From positions 2,108,001 through 2,172,000 of the forward strand of contig CP036352.1 of NCBI GenBank assembly GCA_007753915.1: 64,000 nt of DNA, in the 5' to 3' direction. Under the pieces are notes generated by a model, which ran no database searches, had not been told where the DNA came from, and saw only the letters and a program-made list of their open reading frames with translations. How positions within the stretch are numbered: the stretch's first letter is position 1; each line of letters begins with the position of its first letter. Positions 9,062-17,375 of this stretch are shown in pieces. This DNA is from Phycisphaerae bacterium RAS2. GTDB lineage: Bacteria; Planctomycetota; Phycisphaerae; UBA1845; UTPLA1. A program made the position numbers and the translations under genes.

Positions 9062-9571
9062 TCAGCCGCCGACAAGCACGGTGGAATCAATGACGGCATT
9101 CAGCGCGTCCAGCAGCGCCGGATCATCGCTGAATCCGACGAGCGTGATGCTCAAGACGTTCCCACTGGAAAGGGTATGGGTGCCGATGTACGACGTCACA
9201 TTCAGCGCTTCCACCTGGGCTTTGACCCGTTCGAATGTCACGCCGTTCGTGTTAGTCCGGTCGGCCAGTTCCTCAACGGTGATCCCTTCTTCTTCGGTCG
9301 GAGCCGTGTCACCGGCCGGGCCGACGATGATCGAGCAGACGTTTCCAGTCGATTCCTGTCGATATCGCACGCTCATCAAGAGCGCCGCATTAGGGAACAC
9401 GTTGTAGCACTCGTATCCGGACGGTGCGGTCAGGGTAAAACCGAACTCGCTGGCATCGAGGTCCGGCGTGCAAACGACGCCGATGCTGGGCACCGGGCAG
9501 GATGTGCCCAGGAAGATCAGCGTCGTCAGACTCAACAAACAACCTTTGACAAGATGACCGCGCTTCAACAT
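9062..9571 (-). CDS. Predicted lipoprotein, unknown function
   Basis: No family recognised. Translation is placed at ATG 9571 because GGAG lies 6 bases before it; the open frame extends 35 codons further upstream without a ribosome site. The 169-residue product begins MLKRGHLVKGCLLSLTT and has a lipobox ending LGTSC (Cys near residue 24). The mature part is acidic and contains GYECYNVFPNAALLMSVRYR followed by alternating strand-like segments. It probably sits in the envelope. The gap to the amidohydrolase gene is 29 bases, so they may be co-transcribed. Confidence 0.7.
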   Translation of the reverse strand: MLKRGHLVKGCLLSLTTLIFLGTSCPVPSIGVVCTPDLDASEFGFTLTAPSGYECYNVFPNAALLMSVRYRQESTGNVCSIIVGPAGDTAPTEEEGITVEELADRTNTNGVTFERVKAQVEALNVTSYIGTHTLSSGNVLSITLVGFSDDPALLDALNAVIDSTVLVGG

Positions 9572-9698
9572 GCAGAACTCCATTTCGATTTCCGCGAGGA
9601 ACCCGGGGGATACCACCCCCGCGCGAGGCGAGGCCGAAATGGTAGCCCCAGCCATAAAGCCAGGCAAGCGGCTCAACCCAGGCAGGATTGCAGCGGCC

Positions 9699-10064
9699 CT
9701 ATTTAACGTGGACGCCGAAGAACTTGAGTGCAGCCGCGTCGTTCGGGAAGAACTTAAACAGCTTGTCGAGACTCGTGATCGTGAAGACCTTCATCAATTC
9801 GGGGCGGAGGCTGCAAATCGAGAGTGTGCCTTTGATCGCTGTGAGCTTCTTGTTCAATGTGATGAGAATGCCCAGCGCGTGCGACGAGAGGAACTTCACA
9901 TTGATGAAATCGAGGACGACCTTTTGTTTGTTCTGAACGTCCGGCAACTGGAACAAGTCATTGCCGATCTGGGTGATGGTAGCCGTGTCGAGAATCGAGC
10001 TGTCGGAAAACGTGACGACGGTGACGCCGGCGTAGTCTTGGATAACCAGTCGGGATGCGGGCAT
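9699..10064 (-). CDS. STAS-domain anti-sigma factor antagonist
   Basis: A 121-residue single-domain STAS protein of the SpoIIAA/RsbV group. The core reads VVLDFINVKFLSSHALGIL; the serine in LSSHALG sits where these proteins are phosphorylated by an anti-sigma kinase. Unphosphorylated forms bind the kinase and release a sigma factor. The start is set at ATG 10064 (product opens MPASRLVIQDYAGVTVV, the first strand of the fold). No kinase, phosphatase or sigma factor gene is adjacent, so its partner is unknown. Stand-alone STAS proteins are frequent in Planctomycetes. Confidence 0.85.
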   Translation of the reverse strand: MPASRLVIQDYAGVTVVTFSDSSILDTATITQIGNDLFQLPDVQNKQKVVLDFINVKFLSSHALGILITLNKKLTAIKGTLSICSLRPELMKVFTITSLDKLFKFFPNDAAALKFFGVHVK

Positions 10065-10229
10065 GTGCGAGGGTCCTGAATAGCCGCGACCGTGCGCCCA
10101 ATCGGCGACGTTTACGCGACTCGTGCGTCCATCTATCCTACGGCGCATTGGTTCGACGCACAAAACGCCGGCTGAAGCCGCCTCCGGGCTTCATGAATCG
10201 ACGAACGGCCGCTTCCGGGTCCACCAACG

Positions 10230-10967
10230 ATGTCGCCCCCCCGCATCCTTGCCATCGAAACGAGCGGTCGCCGAGGGTCCATCGCACTCGCGTTGGGCGA
10301 AAAGCTTGTCGCCGAATCGCCATTTGCCGCTGACGCCGAACACGCTCGTGAGCTCCTGCCGACGGCTGACTCCTTGATTCGCCGCGCCGGTGGAGATTTC
10401 TTCGACGACGCCCGTCAGGTCCCTCGGCTGGATCAGTGTTATGTTTCGATTGGGCCGGGGAGCTTCACCGGTTTGCGCGTGGCGGTCACGTTCGCGCGCC
10501 ATCTGGCACTGGCGATCGGCGTGAAGGTCGTCGCAGTGCCGACATTGGATGTGATCGCGGAAAACGCCCTGTCACAATCGAGTCCGCCAGATCGCCTTGC
10601 CGTCGTGCTGGATGCCAAGCGAAAGCAAGTATTCGGCGCATTGTACAAGCTGCGCGCCGGGCGATATGAGCGGCAACAAGGCCCCCTGCTGGCTGCTCCA
10701 GCGGAATTGCTTGTCGGCGAGCGTTGGTCTGTGATCGGAGAGGGTGTTGCCTATCACCGTGAAGCGATTGATGCAGCCGGCGCAGTGACCCTTGATGAAT
10801 CGCTCTGTTGGCCGCGCGCTGCGATGGTACACCGAATCGGATGCTCCCTGGCGCAAGCGGGCAAGTTCACGGCGGCGCAGGAGCTTGTGCCGGTTTATGT
10901 GCGCCGACCCGAGGCGGAGGAATTGTGGGAGAAGCGCCAGGCATCGCGCGACGGACCAACGATTTGA
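10230..10967 (+). CDS. tsaB: tRNA threonylcarbamoyladenosine biosynthesis protein TsaB
   Basis: Non-catalytic partner of TsaD in forming N6-threonylcarbamoyladenosine at position 37 of ANN-decoding tRNAs. The 245-residue protein opens with ILAIETSGRRGSIALALG (ASKHA phosphate-1 loop), then HARELLPTADSLI and SIGPGSFTGLRVAVTFA, the signature of TsaB/YeaZ, and QVFGALY. Length matches the family. A 40-residue C-terminal part contains LVPVYVRRPEAEE, the usual TsaB ending. TsaD and TsaE are not in the window. It stands alone between a STAS gene and a small lipoprotein gene. Confidence 0.92.
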   Translation: MSPPRILAIETSGRRGSIALALGEKLVAESPFAADAEHARELLPTADSLIRRAGGDFFDDARQVPRLDQCYVSIGPGSFTGLRVAVTFARHLALAIGVKVVAVPTLDVIAENALSQSSPPDRLAVVLDAKRKQVFGALYKLRAGRYERQQGPLLAAPAELLVGERWSVIGEGVAYHREAIDAAGAVTLDESLCWPRAAMVHRIGCSLAQAGKFTAAQELVPVYVRRPEAEELWEKRQASRDGPTI

Positions 10968-10982
10968 CTAATTCGATGCGTG

Positions 10983-11162
10983 CTAGATGGCCGCGCCGAA
11001 GATCAAGGCGCGAAGCAGCTCGTTGATCGGGAGCGTGATCGAGCTGAAGGCCGTGCGAAGACCGAACAAGGCCAGGTCTTCGCGACAGGTTGAAAGCTGC
11101 ATCGCGGTGCCAACGGTCAGGGCAGCGAGGGCGAACCACTTTCGACGACGATATTCCTTCAT
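10983..11162 (-). CDS. Very small lipoprotein
   Basis: A 59-residue product whose start at ATG 11162 is supported by GGAGG 5 bases upstream. It has basic residues (MKEYRRRKW), a hydrophobic stretch and a lipobox ending MQLSTC, so the mature peptide would be only about 35 residues and lipid-anchored. Its tail is hydrophobic (TLPINELLRALIFGAAI). A second gene of similar design is at 37183-37398. No function is known. Confidence 0.6.
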   Translation of the reverse strand: MKEYRRRKWFALAALTVGTAMQLSTCREDLALFGLRTAFSSITLPINELLRALIFGAAI

Positions 11163-11286
11163 GACGGCCTCCATGCACGGGGAGGTCAACTCCCCTTCTC
11201 GCCTACAGCATATACCATCGGCAAGTCGGCCTGCAAAGGCGGACGGCCCGGCTTAGAATGAAGGCCGCATTGGAGGAAATGGCCCC

Positions 11287-12327
11287 ATGAACCGGTTTCC
11301 AATCGACCTGTCCAGCGACACGCAGACCCGGCCCACCGAGGGCATGCGGCGGGCCATTGCCTCGGCGGAAGTGGGTGATGAACAGAAGCGCGAAGACCCG
11401 TCGGTGAACCGGCTTCAGGAAATGGTCGCGGAACTGACCGGCAAAGAGGCGGCGCTCTTCCTTCCGACGGGGACGATGTGCAACCTGATCGCGCACGCAA
11501 TTCATTGTCGGCCGGGCGACGAGATCATCCTTGATTCGCTAAGCCACCCGGTGCATTTCGAAGGCGGCGGGCCGGCGGTCCACAGCCGCGCCGCGATTCG
11601 CGTCGTCGACACAAAGGCCGGCGTATTCACACCGGAACAAGTCGAAGCGGCGATTCGGCCGGACGATCCGCATTTTCCACGGTCACGATTGATTTGTGTT
11701 GAGAACACGCACAATCTCCACGGCGGGCGGGTGTGGCCGATCGAGGCGATTCGCGCGGTCACCGGCTGCGCGCGCAAGCACGGGCTGATGTGTCACCTTG
11801 ACGGCGCGCGACTGATGAACGCAGTCATTGCGAGCGGGACGAGCGCTCGGAGCTACTGCGAGCCATTTGACTCATGTTGGATTGACTTGTCGAAGGGTCT
11901 TGGCTGTCCTGTCGGCGGTGTGCTGGCGGGAACGCGCGAGTTCATCGCCCTGGCATGGCGATACAAACACACTTTCGGCGGCGCGATGCGTCAGGCCGGA
12001 ATTCTCGCGGCGGCGGGCGTGTATGCGCTGGAGCACCATGTTCAGCGGCTGGCGGAGGATCATGCCAACGCAAGAAAGCTGGCGGAGGGGCTGGCGGCGA
12101 TTCGCGGCATCTCGGTGGACGTGCCGGCCGTGGAGACAAATATCGTCATCTTCGACATCGCGGCAACGGGCGTGGCGCGGTCGGAATTCCTCGAACGCCT
12201 CGCGCCGCATGGCGTGCGGTTTAGCGGACTCATGCAGCCGACGCGGCTGCGAGGGGTGACGCATTTGGATGTGACGGCCGCGGGGGTCGACAAGGCACTA
12301 ACAGCGGTACAGCATGTTATTGCCTGA
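11287..12327 (+). CDS. ltaE: Low-specificity threonine aldolase
   Basis: PLP enzyme splitting L-threonine or L-allo-threonine into glycine and acetaldehyde. The 346-residue fold-type I protein opens with IDLSSDTQTRPTEGMRRA and continues with VGDEQKREDPSVNRLQE, both typical of this family. LFLPTGTMCNL, ENTHNLHGG and HLDGARLMNA follow, and the PLP lysine is in DLSKGLGCPVG (about residue 202). Length fits the family (about 340). A beta-eliminating lyase of related fold is the only alternative, but the Asp-Thr-Gln N-terminus favours aldolase. It precedes the methionine synthase gene by 85 bases, linking two steps of one-carbon and glycine metabolism. Confidence 0.9.
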   Translation: MNRFPIDLSSDTQTRPTEGMRRAIASAEVGDEQKREDPSVNRLQEMVAELTGKEAALFLPTGTMCNLIAHAIHCRPGDEIILDSLSHPVHFEGGGPAVHSRAAIRVVDTKAGVFTPEQVEAAIRPDDPHFPRSRLICVENTHNLHGGRVWPIEAIRAVTGCARKHGLMCHLDGARLMNAVIASGTSARSYCEPFDSCWIDLSKGLGCPVGGVLAGTREFIALAWRYKHTFGGAMRQAGILAAAGVYALEHHVQRLAEDHANARKLAEGLAAIRGISVDVPAVETNIVIFDIAATGVARSEFLERLAPHGVRFSGLMQPTRLRGVTHLDVTAAGVDKALTAVQHVIA

Positions 12328-12412
12328 ACCAAGTCATTCAACAACGACCATGCTCGAACTCCTGTCGCTGTTTCGGCTACAATAGTTGACCTTGCGAGAC
12401 CTTAAATCAGAA

Positions 12413-15400
12413 ATGCACTCGTCCTTAGACCACCCATTGTTGAACCTCCTTTCCCAGCGCGTCGTTGTCATCGACGGCGCGATGGGAACCAGCATTTACG
12501 CGCACGACTTGTCCGTCGACAAGGACTACTGCGGCTGCGAGAACTGCCCGGAAGTGCTGCTTAAGACCCGTCCCGATCTGATTGAGTCCATCCATGCCGA
12601 CTTCTTGCGCGTCGGCGTCGATTGCGTAGAGACAAACACATTCGGGGCCAACAAGATCGTCCTCGCCGAGTTCGACATGGCCGACCAGACGCGGGTGCTC
12701 AACACCACGGCCGCCCGGATCGCGCGGCGCGCCTGCGACGGATTCAGCACGCCCGACCGGCCGCGCTTCGTGCTTGGGTCGATGGGGCCGGGCACAAAAT
12801 TGCCGACGCTTGGGCACACGACGTTCGACATCCTTGAGGACAGCTACGCCGAACAGGCGCGCGGCCTGCTGGACGGCGGCGCGGATGCGTTCATCATCGA
12901 GACTTGTCAGGACATTCTGCAAACCAAGGCGGCCATCTGCGGCGCGACTCGCGCCATGCAGGAGGCCGGCCGGCAGGTGCCCATCATCGCGCAGGTGACG
13001 ATTGAAGTGACCGGGACCATGCTCGTCGGCACGGAAATCGGCGCTGCCATGACGGCGCTGGAGGCCTATCCGCAGGTCCAGGTCATTGGTCTGAACTGCG
13101 CCACCGGCCCGCAGGAGATGTCCGAACACGTGCGGTTTCTCGGCCGGCACTGCACGCGTTATGTCAGCGTCGTACCCAACGCCGGCCTGCCGCAATTGGT
13201 CGACGGCAGGACGCATTATGCCCTTACGCCGCACGAACTGGCCCGCTGGTTGAAGGAGTTTGTCGTTACCGACGGCGTGAATCTCGTCGGCGGCTGCTGC
13301 GGCACGACACCGGCGCACCTCGCGGCGGTGGTTGAAGCGGTCCATGGTCTTCAACCCGCGCCGCGCAAACCGCTGCACCAGCCAAGCGTGTCGAGCATCT
13401 ATCAGGCTGTCACGCTTCGTCAGGACAACAGCTTCCTTATCGTCGGCGAACGCAGCAATACCAACGGCAGCAAGAAATTCCGCGACCTCCTGCTGGCCGG
13501 CGACCTCGACGGGCTGGTCGATGTCGGCCGTGAGCAGGTGAAGGAGGGCGCGCACGTCCTGGATGTCTGCGTGGACTATGTCGGGCGCGACGGCGTGCCC
13601 GACATGGAAAAACTGGTCGCGCGGTATGCCCAGGACGTGACCGTGCCGTTGATGCTGGACTCGACCGAGTGGCAAGTGCTTGAGGCCGGACTGAAACGCG
13701 CCGGCGGCAAGTGCATCGTCAATTCGGTGAATCTCGAAGATGGCGAAGAGAAGCTCGAGCGCGTCTGCCCCCTGCTCCGCAAGTATGGTGCGGCTGTGGT
13801 CGCACTGACCATCGACGAAGACCCGGCCGAGGCGATGGCGAAGACGGCCGACCGCAAGATTGAGATTGCGAAGCGGCTGCATGACCTGCTGACCAACAAG
13901 TACGGCATCGCCGAGGAAGACATCTTGTTTGACTGCCTGACGTTCCCGGTCACGACGGGCACAGAGGCCGATCGGCGGCTGGCATTGGAAACGCTCGACG
14001 GCATCGAGCGGATCATGACGGAGATGCCGCGCTGCGGCTCGATTCTCGGCTTAAGCAATGTGAGCTTCGGCTTATCGCCCGCGGCTCGGGCCGTGCTGAA
14101 CAGCGTCTTCCTGCATGAGGCGATGCAGCGTGGCCTGACGGCGGCGATTGTTCATGCCAGCAAGATTCTGCCGCGAAACAAAATTTCCGACGAGCGGTGG
14201 AACACGGCGCTGGACCTGCTCTACGACCGGCGGCGCGACGGTTACGACCCGCTCCAGGCGTACATCAAACTCTTCGCCGAGGGGGAAAAGCTCGGCGCGG
14301 AGAAAAAATCCAACGCGCATCTGCCTGTCGAAGAGCGGCTCAAGCAGCGCATCATCGACGGCGATCGCATCGGCCTGGAGAAAGACCTCGACGAAGCAAT
14401 GCAGCGCTACAAACCGCTGGAGATCATCAACACGATTCTGCTCGACGGCATGAAAGTTGTGGGTGATTTGTTCGGCGCGGGCAAGATGCAACTGCCGTTC
14501 GTGTTGTCCAGCGCCGAGACGATGAAGGCTGCCGTTGCTTTCCTCGAACCGCACATGGAGCGTGTGCAGGGTGACAGCAAGGGAACCATTATTCTCGCGA
14601 CCGTCAAGGGCGACGTGCACGACATCGGCAAGAATCTCGTCGACATCATCCTGACCAACAACGGCTACACCGTCCACAATCTCGGCATCAAGCAGCCGAT
14701 CGCGAATGTCATTGACGCGTTTGAGAAGCATGGCGCCGACGCAATCGGCCTGTCCGGCCTGCTGGTTAAATCCACGCTTGTCATGCGCGACGATCTGATC
14801 GTATTGAACGAGCGTAGCCTGACGATGCCCGTGATTCTCGGCGGCGCTGCGCTGACGCGCAGCTACGTTGAAGACGATCTGCGCGGAATTTACAAAGGCC
14901 CGCTGGCCTACGCGAAGGATGCCTTTGACGGTCTTGCTCTGATGAACCGGCTCGCTGAAGGCCAACCGCTCGTGGAGGCCGGCGCGACCGCCGCTGCTCG
15001 GCGAAAGGCCGGCGCAGAATCCCCGGTGCCGCTCGGCGTGGAGGCGCCGCCGCGCAGCGGCGTGGCGACGACCAATCCCATTCCGCAACCGCCCTTCTGG
15101 GGCTCGCGCGTCATCGAAAAGATCGACCTGCAAACCGTCATGCCGTACATCAATGAGAAAATGCTCTTTGGCGTGCAATGGCAATACACGCCGGCCGGTC
15201 GCAAGAAGGACGAATACGATGACTACATCCGTCGCGAGGTGCGCCCCATCCTGCATGACCTCGCTCGCCGCTGTGCGAAGGAGAAAATCCTCGTGCCGCA
15301 GGCGATCTACGGCTACTGGCCCTGCAACAGCGATGGAGCCGATCTCATCCTTTATGAGCCGCCCGCCAATGGATCGCCGCCGGCGCGCGGCCGCGAGATC

Positions 15401-15946
15401 ATGCGCTTCAGCTTCCCTCGCCAACCGACGCCGCCGTACTTGTGCCTCTCTGATTTCTGGCGGCCGATTGAAAGTGGCGAAACAGACGTCGTCGCTTTTC
15501 ACATCGTGACAGTGGGCCGCGCGGCAAGCGAGGTGGCTCGCCAGTGGTTTGAGAAGAACTTGTATCGCGACTACCTGCACCTGCACGGCCTGGGCGTCGA
15601 AGCAGCCGAGGCACTGGCTGAATACATGCACAAGCAGATTCGCATGGAACTGGGAATCGCCGATGACGACGAGCGTGATGTTCGCGCGTTGTTCCGGCAG
15701 GGATATCGCGGCAGCCGCTACAGTTTCGGCTACCCCGCCTGCCCGAACCTGGAGGATCAGGCGAAACTCTGGCCGCTCCTGGAGCCGGGTCGGATCGGCA
15801 TCGAATTGAGCGAGGAGTTCCAACTCGACCCCGAGCAAAGCACCAGCGCAATCATTACCCACCACCCGGAAGCGAAGTACTTCACGATCAAGGGTGCCCG
15901 CGTGGACGAGCAGTTGGAACAACGACTCGACGTCTCTCCTTCGTAA
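12413..15946 (+). CDS. metH: Cobalamin-dependent methionine synthase
   Basis: Transfers a methyl group from methyltetrahydrofolate to homocysteine through cobalamin. About 1177 residues when started at ATG 12413. The homocysteine domain (about 1-315) has VIDGAMGTSIY, NTFGANK and zinc-ligand GGCCGTTP. The pterin domain (about 340-600) has VGERSNTNGSKKF and VDYVGRDG. The B12-binding domain (about 640-870) has the cobalt-ligand motif DVHDIGKN and SGLLVKST. The reactivation domain (about 910-1177) ends with a family-like RGSRYSFGYPACP. An Ala/Arg linker near residue 860-890 is poorly conserved. A TACAAT hexamer at 12378-12383 is a possible -10 element. No cobalamin or SAM riboswitch fits in the 85-base leader. 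Confidence 0.95.
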   Translation: MHSSLDHPLLNLLSQRVVVIDGAMGTSIYAHDLSVDKDYCGCENCPEVLLKTRPDLIESIHADFLRVGVDCVETNTFGANKIVLAEFDMADQTRVLNTTAARIARRACDGFSTPDRPRFVLGSMGPGTKLPTLGHTTFDILEDSYAEQARGLLDGGADAFIIETCQDILQTKAAICGATRAMQEAGRQVPIIAQVTIEVTGTMLVGTEIGAAMTALEAYPQVQVIGLNCATGPQEMSEHVRFLGRHCTRYVSVVPNAGLPQLVDGRTHYALTPHELARWLKEFVVTDGVNLVGGCCGTTPAHLAAVVEAVHGLQPAPRKPLHQPSVSSIYQAVTLRQDNSFLIVGERSNTNGSKKFRDLLLAGDLDGLVDVGREQVKEGAHVLDVCVDYVGRDGVPDMEKLVARYAQDVTVPLMLDSTEWQVLEAGLKRAGGKCIVNSVNLEDGEEKLERVCPLLRKYGAAVVALTIDEDPAEAMAKTADRKIEIAKRLHDLLTNKYGIAEEDILFDCLTFPVTTGTEADRRLALETLDGIERIMTEMPRCGSILGLSNVSFGLSPAARAVLNSVFLHEAMQRGLTAAIVHASKILPRNKISDERWNTALDLLYDRRRDGYDPLQAYIKLFAEGEKLGAEKKSNAHLPVEERLKQRIIDGDRIGLEKDLDEAMQRYKPLEIINTILLDGMKVVGDLFGAGKMQLPFVLSSAETMKAAVAFLEPHMERVQGDSKGTIILATVKGDVHDIGKNLVDIILTNNGYTVHNLGIKQPIANVIDAFEKHGADAIGLSGLLVKSTLVMRDDLIVLNERSLTMPVILGGAALTRSYVEDDLRGIYKGPLAYAKDAFDGLALMNRLAEGQPLVEAGATAAARRKAGAESPVPLGVEAPPRSGVATTNPIPQPPFWGSRVIEKIDLQTVMPYINEKMLFGVQWQYTPAGRKKDEYDDYIRREVRPILHDLARRCAKEKILVPQAIYGYWPCNSDGADLILYEPPANGSPPARGREIMRFSFPRQPTPPYLCLSDFWRPIESGETDVVAFHIVTVGRAASEVARQWFEKNLYRDYLHLHGLGVEAAEALAEYMHKQIRMELGIADDDERDVRALFRQGYRGSRYSFGYPACPNLEDQAKLWPLLEPGRIGIELSEEFQLDPEQSTSAIITHHPEAKYFTIKGARVDEQLEQRLDVSPS

Positions 15947-16112
15947 CGGCCGGGTAACTGATTGAAGTGGAACGCGTCGCGCTTGCGTCAATCGATTGCG
16001 ACCGTGCATGAGGGTCGATTGGCTTTGGCAGAGTGAGTCTGCTATCATGAGGCCGTATAAGAAAACGGTCGAACGGCCCCTCCAATTGGGCTGGAAGATG
16101 ATCAGGAACCGA
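15947..16112. other. Intergenic stretch downstream of metH
   Basis: Together with the possible small gene that follows, the space from 15947 to 16712 is 766 bases without a recognised gene. No hairpin with a T-run was seen behind metH, and no tRNA, riboswitch or clear repeat was seen. Confidence 0.4.
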
Positions 16113-16481
16113 ATGCACATACGGTCCGTAAGCAATTTGCTGATTGCAGAAGCCTCTTCGGCACGATGCCGGACGGCGGTTCTCTGCTGCCTGTTGCTCG
16201 TGCTGGGTGGGCCCGCCTTGTGGGGTTCCACATCGCCCGGGGTCTTGCGCACCGCACAGACCGGAACGGAAGAAGAATCGCGGCCGACGAATCTCAATGA
16301 GGTCAAGGAAGAGGCTCCGCGGCCTCGCGAAGAGCGATTTCAACATCGGTATTGCGCCACCGGACGGAAGCAGTCGATGCGATGCATCCGGATCAACGAG
16401 CTTGCAGGGCAGCTTCATCAAAAGTCGGCGACATCCGAACATGCCCTGCGTAACGGCTTGGGCGCCCCCCTTCTGTGTTGA
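16113..16481 (+). CDS. Possible small secreted protein
   Basis: Open frame of about 122 residues from ATG 16113, which has AGGA 5 bases upstream; the frame also extends upstream to 15996. A basic start is followed by a strongly hydrophobic segment (TAVLCCLLLVLGGPALWG), fitting a signal peptide, and then a charged mature part with no recognisable domain (EEESRPTNLNEVKEEAPRPR). The last third looks less protein-like, so the gene may be spurious or decayed. Confidence 0.35.
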   Translation: MHIRSVSNLLIAEASSARCRTAVLCCLLLVLGGPALWGSTSPGVLRTAQTGTEEESRPTNLNEVKEEAPRPREERFQHRYCATGRKQSMRCIRINELAGQLHQKSATSEHALRNGLGAPLLC

Positions 16482-16712
16482 TGCGTGCGCGGTGCCTTCG
16501 AGGCATTCACCGCGGTGAGGTTGCTTGATTGCGTACCCCGCGACGAGTCCCGCGCACCGCATCCGCCGACCGTTCGGCCGGCGGGGCAGACATTCTGACA
16601 ATCAAAGCAACTCAACCTCGGATTCAAAGAACATTGTGCATTCGCGGCGGACGCCGCGCAGTCGCTTCGGCGACCGCGCCGTCATCGTCGCCGCGTTGGG
16701 AGATTAGCAGGC

Positions 16713-17375
16713 ATGGAAAAGATCATTCAAGGCGTCCGTCATTTTCATGACAAAGTGTTCCCGGCCAAGAAGGCCCTGTTTCGAAAGCTCGCCAAGCAGC
16801 AACGCCCGCGCGCGCTCTTCATCGCATGCAGCGACTCGCGCGTGCATCCAAACTTGATCACGCAGACCGATCCCGGCGAGCTGTTCATCATGCGAAATCC
16901 CGGCAACATGGTGCCGGCGTATCACGCCGGGGACGACAGCGAATCGGCCACCATCGAGTTCGCAGTCGCCAAGCTCGACGTCATCGACATCATTGTCTGC
17001 GGCCATTCCGACTGCGGCGCGATGAACGCCCTGATGCAGCCATCGCCGCCGAGCGCCTTGCCGGCGGTCGCTTCGTGGCTGCGTCATGCCGAGGGAACGC
17101 GGCGCGTCGTATCCACCAATTACGGTCGCCTGCCGCTCAAGAAGCAGGTCCAGCTTGCCATCGAGCGCAACGTGCTTATTCAATTGAACAATCTTCGCAC
17201 ACATCCGTCGGTCGCCGCAAAACTGGCGGCGGGCAATCTTCGACTTCATGCGTGGACCTATGACATCGCGACGGGAGACGTCGCCTCCTACGACTGTGTT
17301 TCCAATCAGTTTCATTCCCTCACGCAGCGCGGCCGGGCGGGCAAGGCTGCGAAGCGCTCACGGAGGGGAAGATGA
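16713..17375 (+). CDS. Beta-class carbonic anhydrase
   Basis: Zinc enzyme interconverting CO2 and bicarbonate. The 220-residue protein shows the beta-class zinc site: Cys and Asp in ACSDSRVHP, and His and Cys in CGHSDCGAMNAL. It ends with LHAWTYDIATGDVASYD, the usual C-terminal strand. The stop overlaps the start of the SulP transporter gene (ATGA at 17372-17375), so the two are coupled. The pair is a likely bicarbonate uptake and interconversion unit, comparable with SulP-carbonic anhydrase fusions known in other bacteria. Confidence 0.92.
   Translation: MEKIIQGVRHFHDKVFPAKKALFRKLAKQQRPRALFIACSDSRVHPNLITQTDPGELFIMRNPGNMVPAYHAGDDSESATIEFAVAKLDVIDIIVCGHSDCGAMNALMQPSPPSALPAVASWLRHAEGTRRVVSTNYGRLPLKKQVQLAIERNVLIQLNNLRTHPSVAAKLAAGNLRLHAWTYDIATGDVASYDCVSNQFHSLTQRGRAGKAAKRSRRGR

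Noticed and set aside
12328-12412. Cobalamin or SAM riboswitch before metH
   Set aside because: The gap is 85 bases and shows none of the conserved elements.
12425-13882. Antisense frame of 485 codons
   Set aside because: Opposite the homocysteine and pterin domains of metH; composition is that of a complement frame.
14072-16306. Long antisense frame of 744 codons opposite metH
   Set aside because: It mirrors a clear methionine synthase gene in high-GC DNA, shows no domain of its own and crosses the metH stop; it is a shadow frame.
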